From Isoptericola sp044389085 (lineage in GTDB: Bacteria; Actinomycetota; Actinomycetes; Actinomycetales; Cellulomonadaceae), in contig NZ_JBIRXP010000004.1 in NCBI RefSeq assembly GCF_044389085.1, positions 62,001 through 126,000 of the forward strand: a DNA stretch of 64,000 bases, read 5' to 3'. The notes under the pieces are model-generated. The model had not been told where the DNA came from and did not search any database. It worked only from the letters and a program-made list of their open reading frames with translations. Positions 23,514 through 30,551 of this stretch are shown in pieces (the stretch's first letter is position 1; every line of letters starts with the position of its first letter). The position numbers were made by a program, and so were the translations under genes.

Positions 23514-24767
23514 ATGACCGCACCGATCCGCACCGCCCGCTCGTCCGTCGCGATCACGAACGGCTACGTCGTCCCGGTGGACGGGCCGCCGATCGAGCAC
23601 GGCACGGTCCTGATCACGGACGGTGTCATCGAGGCCGTCGGCGCGGACGTCGCGGTGCCGGACGGCGTGCGCACCCTCGACGCGGGCGGCCGGTGGGTGC
23701 TGCCCGGCTTCGTGGAGTCGCACGGGCACGTGGGGGTGCACGAGGAGGCCGAGGGCTGGGCCGGCGACGACACCAACGAGAAGACGGGGCCCGACGGCGC
23801 GCACCTGCGCGCGCTCGACGCGATCAACGTGGAGGACGAGGGCTTCCGGGACGCCCTCGCGGGCGGGGTGACGTCCGTCGTGGTGAAGCCGGGCTCCGCC
23901 AACCCGATCGGCGGCCAGACCGTCGCGATCAAGACGTGGGGCGGGCGGACCGTCGACGAGCAGGTGATCAGCGACGCGGTCTCGGTGAAGTCCGCGCTCG
24001 GCGAGAACCCCAAGCGTGTGTACGGCGAGCAGAAGAAGCAGCCGTCCACGCGCCTCGGCGTGGCCGCCGTCATCCGGCAGGCGTTCCTCGACGCGCAGCA
24101 CTACGCGGCGCAGCGCGACGCCGCCGAGGCCAAGGGCGAGCCCTTCCGGCGGGAGCTGGGCAAGGAGACGCTCGCGCGGGTGCTCGCCGGCGAGCTGGCC
24201 TGGGACCAGCACACCCACCGCGCCGACGACATCGCGACCGCGCTGCGCCTCGCCGACGAGTTCGGCTACCGGCTCGTCGTCAACCACGGCACGGACGGCG
24301 CCGCGATCGCCGACGTCCTCGCCGAGCTGGACGTGCCGGTGATCTACGGCCCCCTGCTCACGTCGCGCTCCAAGGTGGAGCTGCGCGACCGCGACATCGC
24401 GAACCTCGCCCGCCTCGCCGAGGCCGGCGTGCGCATCGCCATCACGACCGACCACCCCGTGGTGCCGATCAACTTTCTCGTGCACCAGGCGTCGTTCGCG
24501 GTGAAGGAGGGCCTGGACCCGCAGGTCGCGCTCGAGGCGCTCACCGTGAACCCGGCGTCGTTCCTCGGCCTCGACGACCGCGTCGGCGCGCTGACGCCCG
24601 GGCTCGACGGCGACGTCGTCGTCTGGTCCGGCGACCCGCTCGACGTCGGGTCGCGCGCCGAGCACGTGTTCGTCACCGGCACCGAGGTGTACACCTGGGA
24701 CGGCGCCGCCGACGGTGGCCGCGGCGCCGGCCGGGTCCACGAGCGCGGGCAGCGCCTCGGCCGCTGA
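23514..24767 (+). CDS. Amidohydrolase (imidazolonepropionase-like)
   Basis: The product from the ATG at 23514 is 417 residues; an ATG at 23505 would add three. It is a metal-dependent amidohydrolase: the beta-sandwich start ITNGYVVPVDGPPIEHGTVLITDGVIEAVG, the metal motif VESHGHVGVHEE (H-x-H), further histidines in DQHTHRADD and VNHGTDG, and ITTDHPVVP with the catalytic aspartate. The closing LTVNPASFLGLDDRVGALTPGLDGDVVVWSG is the family C-terminus. Such proteins are often annotated as imidazolonepropionase-like; cytosolic hydrolysis of a cyclic amide or dipeptide is likely, but no histidine-use genes are near. Confidence 0.88.
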   Translation: MTAPIRTARSSVAITNGYVVPVDGPPIEHGTVLITDGVIEAVGADVAVPDGVRTLDAGGRWVLPGFVESHGHVGVHEEAEGWAGDDTNEKTGPDGAHLRALDAINVEDEGFRDALAGGVTSVVVKPGSANPIGGQTVAIKTWGGRTVDEQVISDAVSVKSALGENPKRVYGEQKKQPSTRLGVAAVIRQAFLDAQHYAAQRDAAEAKGEPFRRELGKETLARVLAGELAWDQHTHRADDIATALRLADEFGYRLVVNHGTDGAAIADVLAELDVPVIYGPLLTSRSKVELRDRDIANLARLAEAGVRIAITTDHPVVPINFLVHQASFAVKEGLDPQVALEALTVNPASFLGLDDRVGALTPGLDGDVVVWSGDPLDVGSRAEHVFVTGTEVYTWDGAADGGRGAGRVHERGQRLGR

Positions 24768-24777
24768 CCGCACCGTC

Positions 24778-24841
24778 GGCGCGGCACTTTCCGTTCAGCG
24801 CGGCAGTTCGAACTGCCGCACTGAGCAGAGACTGCCGCGCC
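24778..24841. repeat. 64-bp imperfect palindrome between convergent genes
   Basis: The 32-base halves match with five differences. The centre (24800-24819) is a perfect 20-base palindrome and the outermost nine bases (24778-24786 and 24833-24841) also pair perfectly. It lies between the amidohydrolase end (24767) and PBP end (24883), so it can serve as a bidirectional terminator; the symmetry is more than a simple stem requires. Confidence 0.6.
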
Positions 24842-24882
24842 GAGCGACCACGCCCCGCCGCACCAGCACGGCGCCTGGCCGG

Positions 24883-26919
24883 TCACAGCCCGTCGAGGAA
24901 GTCCTCCATGAGCGGGCCGGCGGTGTCCGACCCGCGGTGGCCGTCCTCGACGAAGACCGCCACCGCGAGGTCGTCGACGATCGCGAGCATCCACACGTGC
25001 TGCTGCGACCCGTCGCCGTACTGGGCGGTGCCCGTCTTGGCGCCGACGATGCCCGGCACGTCCTGCAGCATGTCCGCGCTGCCCTCGGTGACGACACCGT
25101 GCATCAGGTCGCGCACCACCGCGGCCTCGTCCTCGCCCACCCCCGGCGTCGAGGGCTCCTGGGGCGCCTTCTCCTCGGCCGAGGCCTCCGCCGACGGCGA
25201 CGCGGAGGCGTCCGCCTCGTCGCCCGCCTCGTCTCGCACGAGGACGGGCTGCACCCGGTGGCCCGCGGCGACGCTCGCGGCGACCGTCGCCATCCCGAGC
25301 GGCGACGCCTGCACCTTGCCCTGCCCGATCATCGACGCCGCGTGCTCCGTGCCGCCGGCCTTGGCGGGAACCGCGCCGAGGAAGGCGGGCACGCCCAGCA
25401 CCGGCGAGGCCACCTCGTCGTCCACGAGCCCCAGGTCGGAGGCCGCGGTCGCCAGGTCCGCCTGCGCCACCTTGTCGCGCTGCGCGATCATCGCCGTGTT
25501 GCACGAGTGGGCGAACGCCGTGCGCAGCGGCACGTCGCCGGTGGCCGACTCCGGGTAGCCGGGCACGTTGCCGAACGTGCGGCCGTCCACCGTGATGGTG
25601 TCGGTGCAGGCGACCTCCGAGTCCGGGGTGAGGCCGGCGCGCTGCATCGCCAGCGCGTCCACCACCTTGAACGTCGAGCCCGGCGGGTACTGGCCGAGCG
25701 TCGCGGTGGACCAGCCCTCGCTGCCCGGCCCGCTCGCGGCCGCGAGCACCGCGCCGTCGGACGGCCGGATCGCGACGATCGCGCTGGCCGGGTCGACGTC
25801 GTCGAGCACGTTCTCCGCGTGCTTCTGCAGGTGCTGGTCGAGGGTGGTGGCCACGGGCGTGCCGTCCACGGCGTCCACGCGGTACAGCTCGCGGGCCTCG
25901 TCGTCGTCCTCCCGGGGCTCGCCGTCGAGGCCGACGGCGCCGTCCCCGGACGGCACCACGCGCACCAGCACGCCCGGGGCACCGGTGAGCTGGTCGTCGT
26001 AGGCACGCTCCACGCCGGACAGCCCCACGACGTCGCCCGCCTGCACGGCGCCGTCCGACTCCTCGACGATCTCCTTGGTCGCCTCGCCGACGCGGCCCAG
26101 GATCGGCGCGGCGAACGTGCTCGTGGGCCCCAGCTCGAGGGTGTCCTCGACCGCCTGGACGCCGATGATCTCCCGGGCCTCGTCCACCGTGAAGTCCACG
26201 CCCGGGTTCTCCTGGCGGATCGTGATCGCCTCGACGAACGCCTTGTCGCCGGCGGCCTCGACCCGGGCGAAGAACTCGTTCGGCTCGAGGCCCACCAGCT
26301 GGGCGAGGTCGCGCGCCGCGGACTCCTGCCCGAGCCCCTCCACCGCCGTCTTGTCGACCCCGATGCGCCAGACGCCCCGCTCGGTGACCATCGGCTTGCC
26401 GTCGCCGTCCAGCAGGTCGCCGCGGTCCGCGTCGAGGGTCCTGACCTGCAGCCGCTCGCCCGGCTCCAGGTCGGGCACGAGCACGTCCGGCCGCCACACC
26501 GCCCGCCAGGTGCCCTCGCCGTCGCCACTCTCCGGCGGCGTGTAGGCGAGGTCGACGTCGGTGCTGTACTGCCACGTGACGTCCCGCCCCACGGGCCACG
26601 ACCAGTCCAGGGTGGCCACCGCCGTCGTCGCGCCGTCCTTCGTGACGGGCTTGCCGACGTCGGCCACCGTCACGCTGCGCTCCCGCTCGCCCGACGCGTC
26701 GACCAGGGGCTCGAGCACCTCGGACAGCTGCGTCTGCACGTCCACGGAGCCCTGCGCCTGGAGCGACACGTCGCTCACGTCGCCGGCCCGGAGCGCCGTC
26801 GCGAGCGCCTCGGCGGCGGGCTCCGCGGGCGGCACGTCGGAGCCGGTGCAGGCCACCAGGGGCACGCCGACGACGGGGGTCAGGAGAGCGGCGAGGGCGA
26901 GGCGGTGTCGGCGGCGCAC
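24883..26919 (-). CDS. Penicillin-binding lipoprotein with MecA-type N-terminal domain (class B PBP)
   Basis: The 678-residue product has a lipobox LVAC (C24), an NTF2-like MecA_N domain (about 30-150), a PBP dimerisation domain (about 160-330) and a transpeptidase domain with all three active-site motifs: S415-T-F-K418, S472-C-N474 and K628-T-G630. It crosslinks peptidoglycan at the outer face of the membrane, probably as a lipoprotein. A Ser/Ala/Glu-rich insert (about 575-605) interrupts the transpeptidase. It starts with a leaderless GTG and is divergent from a DD-carboxypeptidase gene with only 38 bases between them. MecA_N is common in Gram-positive PBPs and does not by itself mean beta-lactam resistance. 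Confidence 0.92.
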   Translation of the reverse strand: MRRRHRLALAALLTPVVGVPLVACTGSDVPPAEPAAEALATALRAGDVSDVSLQAQGSVDVQTQLSEVLEPLVDASGERERSVTVADVGKPVTKDGATTAVATLDWSWPVGRDVTWQYSTDVDLAYTPPESGDGEGTWRAVWRPDVLVPDLEPGERLQVRTLDADRGDLLDGDGKPMVTERGVWRIGVDKTAVEGLGQESAARDLAQLVGLEPNEFFARVEAAGDKAFVEAITIRQENPGVDFTVDEAREIIGVQAVEDTLELGPTSTFAAPILGRVGEATKEIVEESDGAVQAGDVVGLSGVERAYDDQLTGAPGVLVRVVPSGDGAVGLDGEPREDDDEARELYRVDAVDGTPVATTLDQHLQKHAENVLDDVDPASAIVAIRPSDGAVLAAASGPGSEGWSTATLGQYPPGSTFKVVDALAMQRAGLTPDSEVACTDTITVDGRTFGNVPGYPESATGDVPLRTAFAHSCNTAMIAQRDKVAQADLATAASDLGLVDDEVASPVLGVPAFLGAVPAKAGGTEHAASMIGQGKVQASPLGMATVAASVAAGHRVQPVLVRDEAGDEADASASPSAEASAEEKAPQEPSTPGVGEDEAAVVRDLMHGVVTEGSADMLQDVPGIVGAKTGTAQYGDGSQQHVWMLAIVDDLAVAVFVEDGHRGSDTAGPLMEDFLDGL

Positions 26920-26926
26920 CTTGGCG

Positions 26927-26932
26927 AGATTA
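26927..26932 (-). promoter_or_regulatory. -10 box of leaderless PBP gene
   Basis: Read on the minus strand, TAATCT is followed by seven bases and the GTG at 26919. The box sits inside the 38-base divergent spacer, so the PBP promoter must overlap the 5' end of the carboxypeptidase gene. Confidence 0.6.
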
Positions 26933-26957
26933 TCGGCTTCCTGGCAACCTGGTCAGC

Positions 26958-27722
26958 ATGTCCCCCCGTGTCGTGGTCACGGTCGTGCATAGATTTCGTG
27001 GCCCCGTCGTGACGGGCGCCCTGGCGGGCGCCCTGATGGTCGCGGGGACGGCCGTCCCGGCCTCGGCCGCGAGCTCCACGCTCCCCGACCCGCGGCCGGG
27101 CGGCGACTCGGTCCTGGCCCGCACGTGGGCGCCGTCGTCCGACCCCGCGGACCCGACGGTGCTGGTGAACAAGGCCCACCCCCTCGCCCCGCGCGACTGG
27201 GCTTCGGACGGCCTCGTGCGTCCCGACGTCCCCGCCCTCGGCGCGCACGACCTGCTGCGACCCGACGCCGCCCGGGCTCTGGAACGGCTGGCCACCGCCG
27301 CCCAGAAGGCCACGGGCCACGAGCTCGTCCTCGTCTCCGGCTACCGCTCGGCGGAGTACCAGGCCCGCCTGTACGGGCGGTACGTCGACGAGCACGGCCG
27401 GCGCGCCGCCGACACCTTCTCCGCCCGCCCGGGCCACTCCGAGCACCAGACCGGTCTCGCCGCCGACGTCGCCGAGGCGGGCGCCCCGTACACCGAGTTC
27501 GGCAGCACCGACACCGGGCGCTGGGTGGCCGCCCAGGCGTGGCGGCACGGGTTCGTCGTGCGGTACCCGGAGGGCGGGCAGGCCGTGACCGGCTACGCCC
27601 CCGAGCCCTGGCACCTGAGGTACGTCGGCACGGAGCTGTCGGTCCCGATGCACCTCACCGGCACCGCCACCCTGGAGGAAGCCTTCGGCGTCGGGCCCGC
27701 CCCGGACTACCTCGCGAAGTAG
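26958..27722 (+). CDS. D-alanyl-D-alanine carboxypeptidase, M15B (VanY-like) family
   Basis: The 254-residue product has an N-terminal signal (VTGALAGALMVAGTAVPASAAS) and an M15B zinc peptidase domain. Readable landmarks are VSGYRSAEYQARLY, the zinc ligands H163 and D170 in SEHQTGLAADV, and E216-P-W-H219 with the catalytic glutamate and third ligand. It trims the terminal D-Ala from cell-wall stem peptides outside the cell. Divergence from the transpeptidase gene suggests joint control of wall crosslinking. Its stop codon lies within the first unit of a tandem repeat. Confidence 0.93.
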   Translation: MSPRVVVTVVHRFRGPVVTGALAGALMVAGTAVPASAASSTLPDPRPGGDSVLARTWAPSSDPADPTVLVNKAHPLAPRDWASDGLVRPDVPALGAHDLLRPDAARALERLATAAQKATGHELVLVSGYRSAEYQARLYGRYVDEHGRRAADTFSARPGHSEHQTGLAADVAEAGAPYTEFGSTDTGRWVAAQAWRHGFVVRYPEGGQAVTGYAPEPWHLRYVGTELSVPMHLTGTATLEEAFGVGPAPDYLAK

Positions 27723-27815
27723 TCCCCACCCCGCCGAGGTAGTCCAGCCCGCGCCGAGGTAGTCCCGGCCCCGCCGAGGTAGTCGCGGCCGCGCCGAGGT
27801 AGTTCAGACCGTGCC
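27716..27815 (+). repeat. Tandem array, five 20-bp units
   Basis: Units start at 27716, 27736, 27756, 27776 and 27796 and follow GAGGTAGTCCNGNCCNCGCC with a few changes each. The array covers the last codons of the carboxypeptidase, the whole gap, and the last codons of the convergent aminotransferase gene (end 27804). Two more units lie in inverted orientation beyond that gene at 29053-29092. Confidence 0.85.
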
Positions 27816-29012
27816 GAGGGCCCGCGCCAGTCGCTGCACGGCCTCGGTGAGCACGGCCGACGACGTCGCGAGGTTGAGCCGCAGCCACCCCGCGCCACCG
27901 GCGCCGAAGCGCACGCCGTCCTCGAGGGCGAGGCGGCCGTGCTCCAGGACGAAGGCGGCTGCCTCGGCGGCGGGGACGCCGCCGGGCAGGGCGGCGCGCA
28001 GGTCCAGCCAGGCGAGATAGGTGGCGTCGGCGGGCTGCAGCCGCACGGCGGGCGCGTGCTCGTCCAGCAGGCGCGCGAGCAGCGCACGGTTCGCGTGCAC
28101 CCCGTCGAGCAGCGCGTCGAGCCACGACCCTCCGTCGCGGTACGCGGCGGCGTGCGCCAGCACCGCGAGGTGGTTGACGGCGTGGCCCGCCTCCTCGGGG
28201 ATGCGGCGCAGGTCGTCCGCCGCGCCCGGCCCTGCGAGCGCGACCGCGGCCCGCAGCCCCGCGAGCTGGAACGCCTTGGACGCGGAGTGCACGACGACCG
28301 CCCGCTCCGAGCCGGCGACCGACAGCAGCGGCACGAACGCGGGCGCACCCTCGGCCACGCGCTCGAACGTGAACGGGGCGTGGATCTCGTCGGCCACCAC
28401 GCGCACGTCGTACCGGTCCGCGAGCGCCAGCACCGCCTCGAGCTCGGCACGGGTGTGCACGGTGCCGGTCGGGTTGTGCGGATTGCAGAGCAGCAGGACG
28501 GCGCGGCGGCCGGACCCCGGCCCCGTACCGTGCGCGGCGGCGCCGGTGGCGCGCGCGAAAGCCTCCTCGAGGGAGCCGAGGTCGAGCCGCAGGTCGGCCC
28601 CCAGGGGCGCCTCCAGGACCTGCCGTCCCTCGTTGCCGGGGAAGCCGTAGAACGGCGGGTACACGGGCGGCGTGACGACGACGGCGTCGCCGGGCGCGGT
28701 GAGGACGCGCAGCGTCTCGACGATCGCGACCATGACGTCCGGCATCGTGCGGCTGGACCCGACGTCCGGCGTCCACCCCCAGCGCTCCCGCGCGAAGGGG
28801 ACGAGCCCCTCGGCATAGGTGGCGCCCAGGTCGTAGCCCGTGTCCCCGAGGGCGAGGGCGCGCTGCACGGCGTCGACGACCACGGGCGCGACGGGCGTGT
28901 CCATCTCGGCGACGAACAGCGGCAGCACGTCGGGCGGGTACGCGCGCCACTTCACGGACGTGCGACGGCGCAGGTCGTCGAGGGTGAGCTGCTCCAGCGG
29001 GTTGTCGGTCAC
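27804..29012 (-). CDS. MalY/PatB-type PLP-dependent aminotransferase (cystathionine beta-lyase-like)
   Basis: The 402-residue fold type I PLP enzyme begins with the MalY/PatB signature TSVKWRAYPPDVLPLFVAEMDTPVAP, has TPPVYPPFYGF, the NPHNPTG loop, a DEIHAPF aspartate and the Schiff-base lysine K246 in HSASKAFQLAGL. MalY/PatB proteins split cystathionine or related C-S substrates and some act as aminotransferases or regulators. No sulfur genes are adjacent, so the role is not fixed. The gene is bracketed by inverted copies of the same 20-bp repeat. Confidence 0.88.
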   Translation of the reverse strand: MTDNPLEQLTLDDLRRRTSVKWRAYPPDVLPLFVAEMDTPVAPVVVDAVQRALALGDTGYDLGATYAEGLVPFARERWGWTPDVGSSRTMPDVMVAIVETLRVLTAPGDAVVVTPPVYPPFYGFPGNEGRQVLEAPLGADLRLDLGSLEEAFARATGAAAHGTGPGSGRRAVLLLCNPHNPTGTVHTRAELEAVLALADRYDVRVVADEIHAPFTFERVAEGAPAFVPLLSVAGSERAVVVHSASKAFQLAGLRAAVALAGPGAADDLRRIPEEAGHAVNHLAVLAHAAAYRDGGSWLDALLDGVHANRALLARLLDEHAPAVRLQPADATYLAWLDLRAALPGGVPAAEAAAFVLEHGRLALEDGVRFGAGGAGWLRLNLATSSAVLTEAVQRLARALGTV

Positions 29013-29052
29013 GGCTCCGGTCTACCAGAGACGCCCGCGCAGGACGCCACGG

Positions 29053-29092
29053 CCACCCGAACTACCTCGGCACGACCGGAACTCCCTCGGCA
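29053..29092 (-). repeat. Two 20-bp repeat units upstream of malY-type gene
   Basis: Read on the minus strand, two adjoining units (GCCGAGGGAGTTCCGGTCGT and GCCGAGGTAGTTCGGGTGGC) match the units at 27716-27815. They lie just upstream of the aminotransferase start at 29012, in inverted orientation to the downstream array. Confidence 0.6.
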
Positions 29093-29097
29093 TGGGG

Positions 29098-29802
29098 TCA
29101 GGCGGACGGGACCGTCTTCACCACGGGGGCCCACTGCTCCTCGACGAGCGCCGGGCGGTCCTCGTCGGTGTGGCCGGCCCAGCGACGGGCGTCGTCGATG
29201 GTGGCTGCGAGCAGGGTGCGCAGCCGCGCGTCGGTGTCGGGCACGAAGGCCTCGCTGATGCCCTGCACCGCCGTCGACACGACGGACGGCGCGGCGTCGC
29301 GGACGAACCGCTTGGGCCGCACGCGCGTGCCCTCGCAGAACCGGTACGCCCACTCGGCCGTCTTCGGGGACGCGGCCAGGGCGTCGGCGCTGGCCGGGTC
29401 GAGCGTGCCCTCGGGACGACCGTCCAGGGCGTCGAGCATCCGCTCCGCGCCGATGATCGCCACCGCCAGCGTCTGCTGCCGGTCGGCGGGCGCGACGGGC
29501 AGGGCCGTCTGCGCGGCGCGCAGCGCGATGCGCACGTCCCACCGCGGGTCGCTGCTCGTCAGCCCGATGACGGACGGGATGAGCGGCGCGAGCTGCGGCC
29601 GGTTCCCGTCGGAGGTCAGGTCGTTCACCGCGCGCGCCAGCATCGCGAGCAGCGGGTGCGTGCACTGCGGATGGTCGCTCCAGCGTTCACCGGCCAGGAA
29701 CGACGCCAGCTCCATGAAGCACGCGCCCTTCTTGGGGTTGCGGTGCTTGCCACGCCCGAGCATCGGCAGCGCGTCGAACGCGCCTGCAACAGATCCAGCC
29801 AC
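29098..29802 (-). CDS. Conserved actinobacterial protein of unknown function
   Basis: The 234-residue product has no signal or membrane segment. The striking part is near the N-terminus: a basic GKHRNPKKGACFMELASFLAGERWSDHPQCTHPLLAMLARAVND, with two cysteines and a His/Cys cluster; wording close to GACxMExxSxLAGExWSDHPxCTHPLL recurs in actinobacterial proteins I cannot name. The rest is helical. The GTG start at 29802 is assumed; an ATG at 29763 would remove 13 residues and keep the conserved part. Function unknown; it is not in an evident operon. Confidence 0.65.
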   Translation of the reverse strand: MAGSVAGAFDALPMLGRGKHRNPKKGACFMELASFLAGERWSDHPQCTHPLLAMLARAVNDLTSDGNRPQLAPLIPSVIGLTSSDPRWDVRIALRAAQTALPVAPADRQQTLAVAIIGAERMLDALDGRPEGTLDPASADALAASPKTAEWAYRFCEGTRVRPKRFVRDAAPSVVSTAVQGISEAFVPDTDARLRTLLAATIDDARRWAGHTDEDRPALVEEQWAPVVKTVPSA

Positions 29803-29908
29803 GAGTCCACCCCCGTATCGGTCCGGTCCCCTCAGTGTGCGACCGCTGTGACCCAGGTCGCAACGGCTGGCGCGGGCGAAGCCTCGACCGCACCGCGCCG
29901 GGCCGGTC

Positions 29909-29966
29909 CCGGAGGTACCTCAGACGGGCGGACGCCCTGGTCGTGGCGCGTCTGAGGTACCCCCGG
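29909..29966. terminator. Hairpin in the 29803-30094 intergenic region
   Basis: Arms 29909-29926 and 29949-29966 pair over 18 bases with one mismatch around a 22-base loop; the core is GGTACCTCAGACG. The 292-base gap lies between two divergent genes, so a terminator has no obvious target here and an operator or mRNA-leader structure is equally possible. I see no further gene in the gap. Confidence 0.45.
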
Positions 29967-30094
29967 CCCCGAAGACAGGTCGGTTGCCCGATCCGGGGCC
30001 GGGGGCCTCAGGACGAGCGTGGTCACCACGAGATCGAGCAGCCGGCGGTGGCCGGCACGAGGGCCGGGACCCCGGCCGGTGAGGGGACGAGGAC

Positions 30095-30415
30095 ATGAAC
30101 GAGTCGACGTCGCGGGACCTGGCTGTCCTGGCCGAGCTGGAGTACCGCCGCGAGCGCCTGGCGGAGTCGTACCGGCGGGGTGCCCCCGCCTGGGCGGTGG
30201 CCCTGGGCCGCGGGGTCCGCGACCTGGCCCGCCGGGCGCGGTCCCGGGCCGCGGACCGCGAGGCCGTGCAGCGCCTCGGCGCGACGCTCGACGCCGTGGC
30301 GGCGCGGACCGACGCCCGTGCGTGGGAGCTCCAGGTGACCCGCCGCGCCCGCCAGATCTCCCAGGGGCTGGAGGCGCTGCGGCCGGAGGACGGCGCCGGC
30401 CGCCGGGCCGCGTGA
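30095..30415 (+). CDS. Small helical protein upstream of LuxR-type regulator
   Basis: The 106-residue product is Ala/Arg-rich and predicted almost wholly helical, with heptad-like spacing (VLAELEYRRERLAESYRR, then DLARRARSRAADREAVQRLGATLDAVAAR). No domain is recognised. A GAGG-type ribosome site precedes the ATG. Its stop lies one base from a possible GTG start of the next gene, so it may be translated with the large regulator and act with it. Confidence 0.6.
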   Translation: MNESTSRDLAVLAELEYRRERLAESYRRGAPAWAVALGRGVRDLARRARSRAADREAVQRLGATLDAVAARTDARAWELQVTRRARQISQGLEALRPEDGAGRRAA

Positions 30416-30551
30416 CGTGCCCCGCGTGGCGGCGGTGCCCGGAACGCGCACCGGGACCGGCGCGGGGACGGTCACGGGAACGGGCTCCGCGACCGGGGGC
30501 ACCCCCGGAAATCCTGCGGCGGGTGTGGGTGCAGGGTGGGACGATCACCTG

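Noticed and set aside
24883..26919. mecA-like methicillin resistance gene
   Set aside because: The MecA_N domain is widespread in Gram-positive lipoprotein PBPs; motifs alone do not show low beta-lactam affinity.
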